A DNA stretch of 64,000 nt from Clostridium niameyense (GCF_001243045.1 NZ_LN849007.1:1206989-1270988); one strand, 5' to 3'; positions 25,739 to 35,736 are shown, numbered from the stretch's first letter. Notes: a model not told the origin generated them from the sequence alone. Program-made: numbers and translations.

Positions 25739-25771
25739 GGTATTGTACATATAATATGAGGAGAGAAGATT

Positions 25772-28078
25772 ATGTATGATATAAAAATAGTAGATGAATT
25801 TAATTTAGAAAAGTACATTAAAAATCATAGAATTAAGGGAATATATAAATATCTTTTTACTTTTGATAAAAGCTATATTTTTATTATGAAAGAAAATAAA
25901 AGTATCAATACTTATTATGTAATTTCTAGTATAAGCAATGTTATGGTATCTATTTTAAGAAGCAAAAAGGAGTATTCAGATAATATAAGAAATAAGCTCA
26001 TAAAAAAATTTATTAATACACCTTATTATGAAATGACTCTTAAAGATGATCCACAGGACATGATTGAATTTATTTTTACAAAGCTTATGGCTGAAAATGG
26101 ATTTAAGGTTAGAAAAAATCAAATAGAACTTTCTAAAGTAATGTATAAAGGTATTAATAAGAATCATATTGAAATTTGTGAAGCAGCAGTAGGAATAGGT
26201 AAGACTTATGCTTATATAGTAGCTAGTATTGTATATGTTCTTTATGAAAGGCAAAGAAGAATTAAGTCAGGATTGTGCACATCCTTAAATAATAAAGAGA
26301 TAGCAATTCCTTGTGTTATTTCAACATCCAGTATTGAATTGCAAAAAGCTATTGTAAAAACATACGTACCTATATTATCTAATATTTTAAAGAAGAATAA
26401 GATTATAAAGAACAATTTAAGCGCAGTTTTAAGAAAGGGGAAAGAGCACTATCTTTGTGTTAATAGATACAATAGATTAATAAATTATCTAAGAAATAGT
26501 GAAAAAGCTGTGGACAAAGAGTTATTGATAAAGTTAAATGAACTTGGAATTCTACATAATGGAATTGACTTAGATAAATATAAGGGGTTGAAGAATCATG
26601 TTATTCAAAAGATTAATGTTCCTAAAGGTTGTGGCAGTTCTTGCCCACACTTTAATGAATGTAATTATATAAAGTACATGGATTATCTTAAATCCTCAAA
26701 ACATGATTTTCAAGTATGTAATCATAACTACTATTTGGCTGATTCAGTTAAACGATCATTAGGGAAAAGGACTCTTATTCCAGAACACTTTGTAGCAGTT
26801 ATTGACGAAGCTCATAAATTGCCTGAGGCAGCTATTCAAATACTTGGAGAAAGTTTTGGAAGTGAAGATATAACTGTAATGAGTAACATTTTAAATAGTA
26901 GTCTAAAAGGTAATAAGACATATTTGAAAAAAGCTAAAGAAAAATTACAAGAGTTAAGCGCTTTAAGAAATAAATTTTTTAATAGTTTAATATCTAAAAT
27001 AAATATAGATATGATAGGAGAAGAAGAGTCAAAAATAAATATAGAAATAGAAAGGTATGAAAAAAATATACTTTACAATATGTACAAAAACATTAGTGAT
27101 ATCAAAAGGCATTGTGAAGAAGATATTTCTAAAGGAAGAAGTTTAGAAATTATGATTGAAGAAATTGAGAAAAAGATTAAAGTTTTTATGAATACAAATA
27201 AAATCACTTGTTGGCTTGAAAATCCTAAAAGTAAGAAATTAATTAGTCTTTGCTGTACACCTATAGACATAGAAGAGCAGCTCAATAAAATATTATGGAA
27301 AAATGGTATTCCTAAAATATTGACTTCAGCCACATTATCTGACGACAGAGGTTTTAAATATTATAAAAGTAAAGCTGGAATAGATAATGTAAGTAAAAGT
27401 TGTTTGGGGGAAATTAGTTTACCCTCATCCTTTGATTATAGAAGTAATACCTTGTTATATATCAGTGAAAATATTCCTTTTCCCAATAAACAAAGCGAGG
27501 AATATATTAAAGTATTAGCAGACGAAATAATAAAAATAGTGGAGGTTACTTTTGGACATGCAGTAATTCTATTTACTTCATATTCTTTAATGTCTAAAGT
27601 ATATGAAGTAGCACGTCATAAAATAAATTATCCAGTTATGAAAATGGATAAAAGTGAAAAAAACATAGTAGAAAAATTTAAAAATAGCAGAAACGGAGTT
27701 TTATTTGCTACAGGTTCCTTTTGGGAAGGAGTAGATTGCCCTGGGGATATTCTTTCATCACTTATAATAGTAAATCTGCCATTTCCAACACCGACACCAA
27801 TTCTTGATTATAAGAAAAAACAATATGAAGAGCTAAGCCAATTTATTGACCAAATTATATTTCCAGAGATGCTTATTAAACTAAAGCAAGGTATGGGAAG
27901 GCTTATAAGATGTGAAACAGACACAGGGCTTATTGCTATTTTAGATTTTAGAATAAGTAAGAAAGGTAAGTATCGAAAAAGACTACTTGAAGCTCTTAAA
28001 GACTATATAGTAACAGATTCTATTCATGATGTTGGAAGGTTTTTTAGAAAAGTTAAAAAAGAAGAATATTTTTTATAG
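25772..28078 (+). CDS. Rad3/DinG-family superfamily 2 DNA helicase
   Basis: A 768-residue helicase with Walker A GIGKT (141-145), four cysteines for an iron-sulphur cluster (Cys229, Cys287, Cys291, Cys297), the DEAH box at 345-348 (VIDEAHKL), and the motif VI region QGMGRLIR near residue 710. This is the XPD/DinG layout; these enzymes unwind DNA 5' to 3'. Members of the family occur regularly on clostridial conjugative elements, probably helping to process element DNA in replication or transfer. Ribosome binding site GAGGAG precedes ATG 25772. It follows the structured RNA and leads into the DUF6870 and recombinase genes. Confidence 0.85.
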   Translation: MYDIKIVDEFNLEKYIKNHRIKGIYKYLFTFDKSYIFIMKENKSINTYYVISSISNVMVSILRSKKEYSDNIRNKLIKKFINTPYYEMTLKDDPQDMIEFIFTKLMAENGFKVRKNQIELSKVMYKGINKNHIEICEAAVGIGKTYAYIVASIVYVLYERQRRIKSGLCTSLNNKEIAIPCVISTSSIELQKAIVKTYVPILSNILKKNKIIKNNLSAVLRKGKEHYLCVNRYNRLINYLRNSEKAVDKELLIKLNELGILHNGIDLDKYKGLKNHVIQKINVPKGCGSSCPHFNECNYIKYMDYLKSSKHDFQVCNHNYYLADSVKRSLGKRTLIPEHFVAVIDEAHKLPEAAIQILGESFGSEDITVMSNILNSSLKGNKTYLKKAKEKLQELSALRNKFFNSLISKINIDMIGEEESKINIEIERYEKNILYNMYKNISDIKRHCEEDISKGRSLEIMIEEIEKKIKVFMNTNKITCWLENPKSKKLISLCCTPIDIEEQLNKILWKNGIPKILTSATLSDDRGFKYYKSKAGIDNVSKSCLGEISLPSSFDYRSNTLLYISENIPFPNKQSEEYIKVLADEIIKIVEVTFGHAVILFTSYSLMSKVYEVARHKINYPVMKMDKSEKNIVEKFKNSRNGVLFATGSFWEGVDCPGDILSSLIIVNLPFPTPTPILDYKKKQYEELSQFIDQIIFPEMLIKLKQGMGRLIRCETDTGLIAILDFRISKKGKYRKRLLEALKDYIVTDSIHDVGRFFRKVKKEEYFL

Positions 28079-28132
28079 CAGTATAAAGCAGTTACAGAGG
28101 TAGCTGCTTATTTTATTGAAAGGGATGATTAA

Positions 28133-28372
28133 ATGAGCATATATGAAATGAAAAATGTTGATATAAGAACAGTTGATCCGTCTACTTTAGTAGATATAAA
28201 AACAGTAAATGTTAATACTAATCTTCCTATAGAAGAAAGAAAAAAAGATTTCATAAAGCAAGTTAAAAATCCTTATTGTTTTAAGTGTGGAGATATAGTT
28301 GTGAAGGTAAGTTTTTCAAATACAACGGCTACGTTGGAAGAGAGATTAGAAAATTATTTAAAAAGTTTATAA
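28133..28372 (+). CDS. DUF6870-like small zinc-ribbon protein
   Basis: A 79-residue protein with the phrase VDIRTVDPSTLVDIKTV at the start and a Cys-x2-Cys pair (YCFKCGDIVVKVSF) near residue 50. This pattern is typical of DUF6870 proteins found beside serine recombinases in clostridial ICEs. Function unknown. It lies 54 bp after the helicase gene, with ribosome binding site AAAGGGATG. Confidence 0.7.
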   Translation: MSIYEMKNVDIRTVDPSTLVDIKTVNVNTNLPIEERKKDFIKQVKNPYCFKCGDIVVKVSFSNTTATLEERLENYLKSL

Positions 28373-28381
28373 AACATTTAG

Positions 28382-28488
28382 GCAAAACTTTATAAATTAG
28401 CATTTGTTATATATGGACTCATATCTGGTTTTATGTTAAAATTTTATTAGACTAAAATCAGTGAAGCCTAGTATGTTTAAAGTTTTGC
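28382..28488. repeat. 11-bp inverted repeat before the recombinase genes
   Basis: GCAAAACTTTA (28382-28392) and TAAAGTTTTGC (28478-28488) are perfect complements enclosing 85 bp, ending 29 bp before the first recombinase gene. It may be an operator or leader stem controlling the recombinases. Confidence 0.5.
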
Positions 28489-28517
28489 TAATACTTTAAA
28501 CTATAGGAGGCTTTAAA

Positions 28518-30185
28518 ATGGAATTTTCAAATGAAAACAAAATCTATAATACTGCTATCTATTTAAGACTTTCAAAAGATGATGGAGATAAAGAGGAAAG
28601 TGATAGCATTTCAAATCAAAAAGAGCTTATCAAAGAATACTTAAAGTCAAAAGCTGATATCAACATTTGTTCAATACAAGTGGATGATGGATATAGCGGT
28701 GTTGACTTTAATCGTCCTGCATTTATAGAAATGATGGAAGAAATCAAAGCCGGTAAGATTAATTGTATAGTTGTAAAAGACCTTTCCCGTTTTGGGAGAA
28801 ATTACATTGAGACAGGAAAATATATTCAAAAGATATTTCCTTTTCTTGGTGTGCGATTTATTGCTATAAATGATAATTATGACAGTGTGGAAGGTACTAA
28901 TCTTACCGATAACATTATAATACCATTTAAAAATCTTATAAATGATTCTTATTGTAGGGATTCTTCAATTAAAATTAGAAGTCAGTTAGAAGTTAAACGT
29001 AAAAAGGGAGATTTTATTGGGGCTTTTGCAGCTTATGGTTATAGGAAAAGTGAATTTTGCAAAAATAAGCTTGTAATAGATGATTTTGCGGCTAGTGTAG
29101 TTCGTGATATTTTCAAGTGGAAGATAGAGGGTATGAGCCAGCAAGGTATCGCAAATAAATTAAATGAAATTGGAATCTTATCACCAATGGAATACAAACG
29201 TTCCCTTGGTCAAAGGTATAATACTACTTTTAAGATTAAGGAGCAAGCTTTATGGTCAGCAGTAGCTGTGAGAAGAATACTAACTAATGAACTTTATTTA
29301 GGTGTGCTAGAGCAAGGGAAAAGAACAACTCCAAACTATAAAGTAAAAGCAAGAATTGAAAAACCTAAGGAAGAATGGATAAGAATTGAAAATGCTCATG
29401 AGCCGATAATTACAAAAGAAATGTTTGAAATTGTAAATAATCTTTTACTACAGGATACTCGTATTGCACCAAAGGAAGATAAGGTATATATTTTTTCAGG
29501 AATTGTAACTTGTGGAGATTGTAAAGAAAATATGATACGTAAAACTGTACCTGTGAATGGGAAAAAATATTTTTACTTTACTTGTTCAACTAATAGAAGA
29601 GACAAGCATAGCTGTACTACTCATAGCATAAGTGAAAAGGCTTTTGAAGAAGCAGTTTTAAATGCTTTAAATGCCCACATAAGTAGTATTATGAATATTG
29701 AAAACATGCTAAATTATATAGAAACATTACCTTATAGACAGAAAGCCATATTAAAGTTGGATGCTCAAATACTAAAAGCTCAAGAAGAAGTTGAAAAAAT
29801 TCAGAGGTATAAGCTTGCTTCTTATGAACACTTTGTAGATAAAATAATTACAAAAGAAGAATATAGATCACATATTAATAGATATAATGCTAAGCTTGAA
29901 AAAGCTGAAAAACTAATATTTAAAAGAAATCAGGAAATAGAAGAAATTATTAACAATAGAACAACAACAAGTCTTTGGATACAGGATTTTAAAAAATATT
30001 TAAATATAACAGAACTTAATAGACAAGTTGTTGTATCTTTAATAAAAAAGATATATGTTTATGAAAATAGAAAAATAGAAATTTTATTTAAGTATCAAGA
30101 AGAATTTGAAAATGCACTTAGCTTTATAGAAAGTGCCAGTAAATCACAATCCTTTGATTTATCTACTAAAGGGGTGGTGATTTAA
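28518..30185 (+). CDS. Large serine recombinase 1 of 3
   Basis: A 555-residue site-specific recombinase. The N-terminal resolvase domain has the nucleophile Ser19 (YLRLS) and the conserved segment IVVKDLSRFGRNYIETG. A recombinase domain follows, then a zinc ribbon (CGDCKEN...CSTNRRDKHSC) and a long coiled coil (about residues 410-475), as in TndX/TnpX-type enzymes that excise and integrate mobile elements. Its segment DSYCRDSSIKIRS differs from the other two copies (AKDIS or SKDLS). Ribosome binding site AGGAGG. Only one base separates it from the next recombinase, so all three are made together. Confidence 0.93.
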   Translation: MEFSNENKIYNTAIYLRLSKDDGDKEESDSISNQKELIKEYLKSKADINICSIQVDDGYSGVDFNRPAFIEMMEEIKAGKINCIVVKDLSRFGRNYIETGKYIQKIFPFLGVRFIAINDNYDSVEGTNLTDNIIIPFKNLINDSYCRDSSIKIRSQLEVKRKKGDFIGAFAAYGYRKSEFCKNKLVIDDFAASVVRDIFKWKIEGMSQQGIANKLNEIGILSPMEYKRSLGQRYNTTFKIKEQALWSAVAVRRILTNELYLGVLEQGKRTTPNYKVKARIEKPKEEWIRIENAHEPIITKEMFEIVNNLLLQDTRIAPKEDKVYIFSGIVTCGDCKENMIRKTVPVNGKKYFYFTCSTNRRDKHSCTTHSISEKAFEEAVLNALNAHISSIMNIENMLNYIETLPYRQKAILKLDAQILKAQEEVEKIQRYKLASYEHFVDKIITKEEYRSHINRYNAKLEKAEKLIFKRNQEIEEIINNRTTTSLWIQDFKKYLNITELNRQVVVSLIKKIYVYENRKIEILFKYQEEFENALSFIESASKSQSFDLSTKGVVI

Positions 30186-30186
30186 G

Positions 30187-31884
30187 ATGGCAAGAAAAAG
30201 CAGAAGGCAATCAGAAAGTATAAATGTTGTTGCAGAAGTAAAAGAAAAAGTATTTAAAACAGCTCTATATGTAAGGCTTTCTATAGAAGATGTACGTGAT
30301 AGAAAAGATAGTGATTCTATAGAAAATCAAACATATCTACTTAAACAATTTGTTGAGGAAAGACCTTACTTACAAGTGTATTCTATATATATAGATAACG
30401 GAGAAAAAGGCACAAATTTTGATAGACCAGAGTTTAATAGGCTTATGGATGATATAAAGGCTCAAAAGGTAAACTGTATAGTTGTAAAAGATTTATCACG
30501 TTTTGGAAGAGATTATATTGAAACAGGCAATTACCTTGAAAAGATTTTTCCTTTCCTTGGAGTAAGGTTTATATCTATTAATGATAATTATGATAGCTTT
30601 AGACCAGAATGTGATAATGAAGGTTTAATAATATCACTTAAGAATCTTCTAAATGATGTTTATGCCAAGGATATATCTAAAAAGATAATATCAAGTTTTA
30701 GAGATAGGCAGTCCAAAGGAGAATTTTTAGGAGCTCATGTACCTTATGGGTATTTAAGACCTACGGACGGGAGTTATAAGTTAATTATAGATGAAGAAGC
30801 AGCTAAAGTAATTAGGCTTATATATAGATGGAAAATTAAAGGACTTAGTGATACTAAAATTGCAAGAAACTTAAATGATTTAAGTATACCATCACCTAGT
30901 AAGTATAAATATTTAAAAGGTAAGTGGAAAAATATTCGTTATAATGATAGCATTTGGCAAAGACAAACAATAAAAACTATAACAGAAAATGAAGTGTACT
31001 TAGGACATAAAATTTATGGTAAAGTACAGGCTTCTCTTTATGAAGGTAAAAAGAAATCAAGGGTATCAAAAGATCAATGGAGAATAATTGAAAATGATCA
31101 TGAACCTATAATTGATAAGGAAACTTTTAATATTATTCATGAAGAAAGATTAAGAGTATATGATGCTTTTATTGAAAGGATTAACAAGAATAAATGTTAT
31201 GAAAATAGCCAAAATGTTTTTAAAGATATTGCAGTATGTGGGGATTGTAAAACTAATTTAGTTAGACGAAGGAGGATAAAAAATAGCAAACTAAGCTATT
31301 ATTTTTCTTGTATTACCTTTGAAACAAATAGTGGCTATAAGTGTACAAGGAAGCATATTTTAGAAAAAGATTTAATAAATGCTGTTTATTGTAGTATAAC
31401 AAAGCAAATAGAGATTTCTATAAAAATAGAGAACTTAGTTGCAAAGTTGAGAGCTAATGCCAGCTTTTTAAGCTCTAAAGAAATAAATTTAAGTAAATTA
31501 AGAAAAATTGAAACAGAAATTAAAAGAAAGCAATCTTTGTCTAACATAATTTATGATGATTATATAGAAGGAATAATTTCTCATCAAGAATATCTTTATG
31601 CTAAAACTAAATATGAAAATGATACAGTAAAATTAAAAGAGAAGAAAAGTGAGCTGCAAATTGAATGTAGAAAGTATAATGAAAATTATTTAAAAGAAAA
31701 TAAATGGATGTCTAAAATAAATCTGTTTAAGAAAGAAGAAAAGCTTACTAGAGAAATAGTTACAGCACTTATAGAGAGAATAGAAATTTATAATATTAAC
31801 AGAGTAGAGGTTATATTCAAGTTTCACGATGAATATCTAGAAATACTAAATGATTTTGGTATTGCCGAGGAAGAGGTGATATAA
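30187..31884 (+). CDS. Large serine recombinase 2 of 3
   Basis: A 565-residue paralogue of its neighbours, with nucleophile Ser32 (YVRLS), the core segment VVKDLSRFGRDYIETGN, a zinc ribbon (CGDCKTN...CITFETNSGYKC) and a C-terminal coiled coil. A basic 20-residue N-terminal extension (MARKSRRQ) is absent from the other two. It is 1 bp downstream of recombinase 1 and 1 bp upstream of recombinase 3, indicating strict co-expression. All catalytic motifs look intact. Confidence 0.93.
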   Translation: MARKSRRQSESINVVAEVKEKVFKTALYVRLSIEDVRDRKDSDSIENQTYLLKQFVEERPYLQVYSIYIDNGEKGTNFDRPEFNRLMDDIKAQKVNCIVVKDLSRFGRDYIETGNYLEKIFPFLGVRFISINDNYDSFRPECDNEGLIISLKNLLNDVYAKDISKKIISSFRDRQSKGEFLGAHVPYGYLRPTDGSYKLIIDEEAAKVIRLIYRWKIKGLSDTKIARNLNDLSIPSPSKYKYLKGKWKNIRYNDSIWQRQTIKTITENEVYLGHKIYGKVQASLYEGKKKSRVSKDQWRIIENDHEPIIDKETFNIIHEERLRVYDAFIERINKNKCYENSQNVFKDIAVCGDCKTNLVRRRRIKNSKLSYYFSCITFETNSGYKCTRKHILEKDLINAVYCSITKQIEISIKIENLVAKLRANASFLSSKEINLSKLRKIETEIKRKQSLSNIIYDDYIEGIISHQEYLYAKTKYENDTVKLKEKKSELQIECRKYNENYLKENKWMSKINLFKKEEKLTREIVTALIERIEIYNINRVEVIFKFHDEYLEILNDFGIAEEEVI

Positions 31885-31885
31885 A

Positions 31886-33472
31886 ATGTTTAGTATTAAG
31901 AATGTGGCTATGTATATAAGACTTTCTAATGAAGATAACGATATTTCTAAAAGTAATACAAAAATTGAAAGTAACAGTATAAGTAATCAAAGAGACTTAA
32001 TTACTTATTTTATAAAAAATCATGAAGAACTTAAAAATTATAATATTATTGAGTTTTGTGATGATGGATATAGTGGAACTAATTTTGAAAGACCTTCAGT
32101 AAAAAAGCTTATTACAAAGGTAAAACAGAGGGAAATAGAATGTATAGTAGTAAAGGATTTTTCAAGATTTGGTAGAAATTATTTGGAACTGGGAGATTAT
32201 TTAGAGCAAGTGTTTCCTTTTCTAGGCGTAAGGTTCATATCAATTAATGATGGATATGATAGTGCTAGGGATAGTGGTATTACAGCAGGATTAGATGTAG
32301 GACTAAAGAATCTTATTTATGATCTTTATAGCAAGGATTTATCTGAAAAAATAAAGAGTGCAAAACTTGCTAAGATGAAAAAGGGAGAATATATAGGTTC
32401 ATTCCCATCTTACGGTTATATCAAGGATAAAAATAAAAAGAATTCTCTTTTAGTTGATATGGAAGCAGCTGTTATTGTAAAGAAGATATTTAAGCTTGCT
32501 ATTGAAGGAAAAAGCACAAGTGAAATAGCTAAAATTCTTAATTCAGAAGAAATATTACCACCAGCAAAGAGATATCAACAACTTTATCAAAATAAAAAAT
32601 GGAAGAATAAAGACAATTTATATTGGTCTACAATAGCAGTGTTAAAAATACTTAGAGATGAAATATATTTAGGGAAAACTATTAACCATAAGAGACAATC
32701 TAATATTGTAGGATCTAAAAATAATGTAGCAGTTTCAAAAGATGAATGGATAACTGTATCTAATACTCATGAATCCATTATAAGTGAAAAAGATTTTAAA
32801 GAGGCTCAAAAAGTAATGAATAAGTACAAAAAAAGAAAGAAAAGACAGCCAGTAGAAGATAGGATAATATATTCTAAAATAAGATGTGGTGGATGCAAAA
32901 AATGTTTGCTACGTTCACATACAAAAGAAATCTATTATAAATGCAGAACAAATCATTATAGCGACAACAATTCTTGCTTCAAAGGTAGAATTAATGAGAG
33001 CGTAATAATGGACGTGCTTTTAGTAGCTATTAGAAATCAAGCACTTTTAGCAAATCAAGAAGAGAAACTTGCTGCAAAATCACTGAAGATATATGAAGAT
33101 GAAGTCCTTAAAGCGGCACAAAATCTAAGGAAATCTCAAGAATATCAAGAAAGATTAAATTCTATAAAAATAGAGGAATACGAAAAATATTTAGATGGCA
33201 AAATCAGCAAAGAAGAGTATCTTTCTAAAAGAGATAAAATCAGCAAGGATATTGAAAAAGTAGGGGCAGAAATAAGCAATTTACAAGTTTCTTATCAGTC
33301 CTTAATTAAAAGAAAAGACCAGAATGAGTTTGCTGAACATTTCAAAGGTAAGCATGAAATTAGCGAGCTAAATAGGGAACTGGTTGATGAATTTGTTGAG
33401 GCTATTTATATTTATGGGGAAAAAGAGATTGAGATAGTTTGGAAGTTTAGTGATAAACTGAAGGGATTCTAA
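31886..33472 (+). CDS. Large serine recombinase 3 of 3
   Basis: A 528-residue large serine recombinase with nucleophile Ser14 (YIRLS), core segment VVKDFSRFGRNYLELGD, a zinc ribbon (CGGCKKC...CRTNHYSDNNSC) and a coiled coil to the end. It is the shortest and most divergent of the three tandem enzymes. Being encoded last and closest to the element end, it may be the partner that completes the integration complex. It is followed by a palindrome at 33512 and by cargo genes. Confidence 0.93.
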   Translation: MFSIKNVAMYIRLSNEDNDISKSNTKIESNSISNQRDLITYFIKNHEELKNYNIIEFCDDGYSGTNFERPSVKKLITKVKQREIECIVVKDFSRFGRNYLELGDYLEQVFPFLGVRFISINDGYDSARDSGITAGLDVGLKNLIYDLYSKDLSEKIKSAKLAKMKKGEYIGSFPSYGYIKDKNKKNSLLVDMEAAVIVKKIFKLAIEGKSTSEIAKILNSEEILPPAKRYQQLYQNKKWKNKDNLYWSTIAVLKILRDEIYLGKTINHKRQSNIVGSKNNVAVSKDEWITVSNTHESIISEKDFKEAQKVMNKYKKRKKRQPVEDRIIYSKIRCGGCKKCLLRSHTKEIYYKCRTNHYSDNNSCFKGRINESVIMDVLLVAIRNQALLANQEEKLAAKSLKIYEDEVLKAAQNLRKSQEYQERLNSIKIEEYEKYLDGKISKEEYLSKRDKISKDIEKVGAEISNLQVSYQSLIKRKDQNEFAEHFKGKHEISELNRELVDEFVEAIYIYGEKEIEIVWKFSDKLKGF

Positions 33473-33511
33473 AGAAAATTGTAAAAATTTATAATATTTT
33501 ATTCAGAATTG

Positions 33512-33542
33512 GCCGTATATTCCGATACTTGGAGTATACGGC
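33512..33542. repeat. 8-bp inverted repeat after the recombinases
   Basis: GCCGTATA (33512-33519) pairs with TATACGGC (33535-33542) around a 15-base loop. No T-run follows, so it is not a clear terminator; it may be a weak terminator or a protein-binding site. Confidence 0.5.
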
Positions 33543-33560
33543 TAATTTGAGGTGAATTAA

Positions 33561-34523
33561 ATGAAAGCAGATTATAAAGCAAAGAAATTTGTTAGACATA
33601 TCTATGGACGAAAGTTATTTGGAAATAAGACACTTGAATTTTCTCAAAGTGAGTTAATGCATTCTGCTATAATGGTTGGAAAAGATAGCATTTTAAATTA
33701 TACAGCGTTAGGAATAACAGGAGAGCTAGAAATATGTTATAGGATTATTTTTCTATTTTCTTTACTCCAAAACAATTCTTGTGATAGGTTGACAAAAAGT
33801 GTAAATTATAAAACTACATTTGATCCAACAGAAAAGGCATTTGCATCATATTATCTTGGTAATATTTTTACCAAATTAGTTTCAACAAAACTTTTAAATA
33901 TAAATCAATTACTACATTATGATTTATATAAAAGTATGATAAATACAAAAAGTATTGGAAATAGGCGTCCAGATTTCATAGGAAAAAATAATAGGAATGA
34001 ATGGGTATTAGCAGAATCTAAAGGGAGATCTAATGCATATGATGACCAAGCAACTATTTCAGGAAAAGAACAGTTGGTAGGTATTTATAGCATAAATAAT
34101 ATAAAACCTTCTTTAAGATATGTGGTTCAAACTTATTTTGAAAGAGATGTATTAAAATTACACATTGAAGATCCAGAAGGAAATAAGGAATTTAACAGAA
34201 TTTTTATAGATGAAATATTGTTTGAAAAAACTTATTATAGTTTAGTTTTAAAAGTACTAAGTGAAAATTTATATAAATTGAAGTTGATAAATTTTAAATC
34301 AATAGATTATTATTATTACCAGATTGAAGATATAGACATTGGTATTGGGTTAAAGAAAGACATTTATGATAAATATGCTAAGATTAAAACAGAAGAGGAA
34401 ATAATGATAAAACTTGTTAGTGACAATAATGTTAACTTTTTTAAGGAAATGGACTACTTTATTGGAAATGATGGAGTATTAATTGTTTGTAAAGATAAAA
34501 GAAAAATTAATGAACTTAAATAG
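33561..34523 (+). CDS. PD-(D/E)XK-like nuclease-fold protein, unknown role
   Basis: A 320-residue protein with a candidate PD-(D/E)XK active site: Pro137-Asp138 (RRPDFIG), then Glu152-x-Lys154 (VLAESKG) on the next predicted strand. This fold is used by restriction endonucleases and related DNA-processing enzymes. No second enzyme or specificity domain is recognised. It lies between the recombinase genes and the MBL/protease pair, in the cargo zone at the element end, so it is likely an accessory defence or DNA-processing protein. Start at ATG 33561 with TTGAGGTG upstream. The call rests on one motif. Confidence 0.55.
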   Translation: MKADYKAKKFVRHIYGRKLFGNKTLEFSQSELMHSAIMVGKDSILNYTALGITGELEICYRIIFLFSLLQNNSCDRLTKSVNYKTTFDPTEKAFASYYLGNIFTKLVSTKLLNINQLLHYDLYKSMINTKSIGNRRPDFIGKNNRNEWVLAESKGRSNAYDDQATISGKEQLVGIYSINNIKPSLRYVVQTYFERDVLKLHIEDPEGNKEFNRIFIDEILFEKTYYSLVLKVLSENLYKLKLINFKSIDYYYYQIEDIDIGIGLKKDIYDKYAKIKTEEEIMIKLVSDNNVNFFKEMDYFIGNDGVLIVCKDKRKINELK

Positions 34524-34698
34524 AATTATAATTTAAGAATTATTTATAAGCATCTTTCCATCCGTCTATTGGTTAGTCTTTGATAAGGATTAATGTTGTT
34601 GTGTTATAACTTGTAGTGGTTATAGATAATTAGAGTAATTAATTGTTAGTAGAGTTCTTAAGTAGAGTTTAAAGTGTTGGGATGGAGATGATTAATAA

Positions 34699-35694
34699 AT
34701 GATAGTAAATATGCTTAAAGCAGAACATGGGGATTGTTTTATAATTTCTACTTTAAATGAAAAAAATAAAAAATTTAATATTTTAGTAGATGGAGGAACT
34801 CGGAATACCTATAGGAGATTTATGAAACCTACGCTGCAAGAAATCATTAACAATAAAGAGTGTTTAGATTTGATTATTTCAACACATATTGATGATGATC
34901 ATATTTCTGGCATTATTCAATTGTTTAATGATAAGCAATATATAAAAGAACTTAATCCCAAAAAAATATTTTATAACTTTTATGATGAAAAAACTACATA
35001 TAAGAAGGACAACTATATAAGTTATGTGCAAGGAAATGAGCTTTCTAAACTGTTAAAAGAATATAATTCAAGTCAAAAGAATGAGTTTAATAAATTGGAA
35101 ATAACCCAATGTTCAAATAGTAATAGTTATAGAATAGATGGTATAGTAATCGAAATATTATCTCCTAATATAAATAATATTAATAACTTATTTGAAAAAT
35201 GGAGGGAAAAAAATAACAATATTTCATCAAAAACAAGTGATTATTCGATTACAATAGAAGATTTTAAAGATAATGTTGAGTGTTCATATAGTTCTATAAC
35301 CAATTATTCTAGCATTGCATTTATTTTAAAGGCTGAAAATAAGAGCATATTAATGATGGGGGATGCCCATCCAAATAGTATAACAGATGTTTTGAAAGAG
35401 AAAGGTTATAGTGTTCACAATAAGCTTTGTATAGATGCTGTAAAATTATCACATCATGGAGGAGACAATAGTATTAGTGAAGAATTTTTAAATATTATTA
35501 GATGCAACAAATTTTTAATAAGTTCAAATGGAAAAATACATAATCATCCTAAAAAGAAGACCTTGGTGGATATAATTAGAAGAAATTCAAGTGCTGAATT
35601 ATATTTAAACTATAAAAGAGGAGTGTTTTCCGAAAATGAAATTAAAGACTTTGGCATATTGTATTTTGAAGATAAATGTTTAATTGAAATATAA
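34699..35694 (+). CDS. ComEC/Rec2-like metallo-beta-lactamase-fold protein
   Basis: A 331-residue MBL-fold protein. The metal motif is His63-Ile-Asp65-Asp-Asp67-His68 (STHIDDDHISG), where the middle histidine of HxHxDH is replaced by Asp; later motifs MMGDAH and LSHHGGDNS are intact, as in the ComEC/Rec2 group. Most such proteins act on nucleic acids or phosphodiesters. It ends 42 bp before a trypsin-like/GTPase-like protein, the gene order of AVAST type 1-like systems (MBL protein followed by a protease-NTPase), so it is probably part of a defence pair. Start at ATG 34699; the upstream site is GGGATGGAG. Confidence 0.75.
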   Translation: MIVNMLKAEHGDCFIISTLNEKNKKFNILVDGGTRNTYRRFMKPTLQEIINNKECLDLIISTHIDDDHISGIIQLFNDKQYIKELNPKKIFYNFYDEKTTYKKDNYISYVQGNELSKLLKEYNSSQKNEFNKLEITQCSNSNSYRIDGIVIEILSPNINNINNLFEKWREKNNNISSKTSDYSITIEDFKDNVECSYSSITNYSSIAFILKAENKSILMMGDAHPNSITDVLKEKGYSVHNKLCIDAVKLSHHGGDNSISEEFLNIIRCNKFLISSNGKIHNHPKKKTLVDIIRRNSSAELYLNYKRGVFSENEIKDFGILYFEDKCLIEI

Positions 35695-35736
35695 TGATAT
35701 GAGAAAGTAAATATAAATTAAGGTAGATTGATAGTT

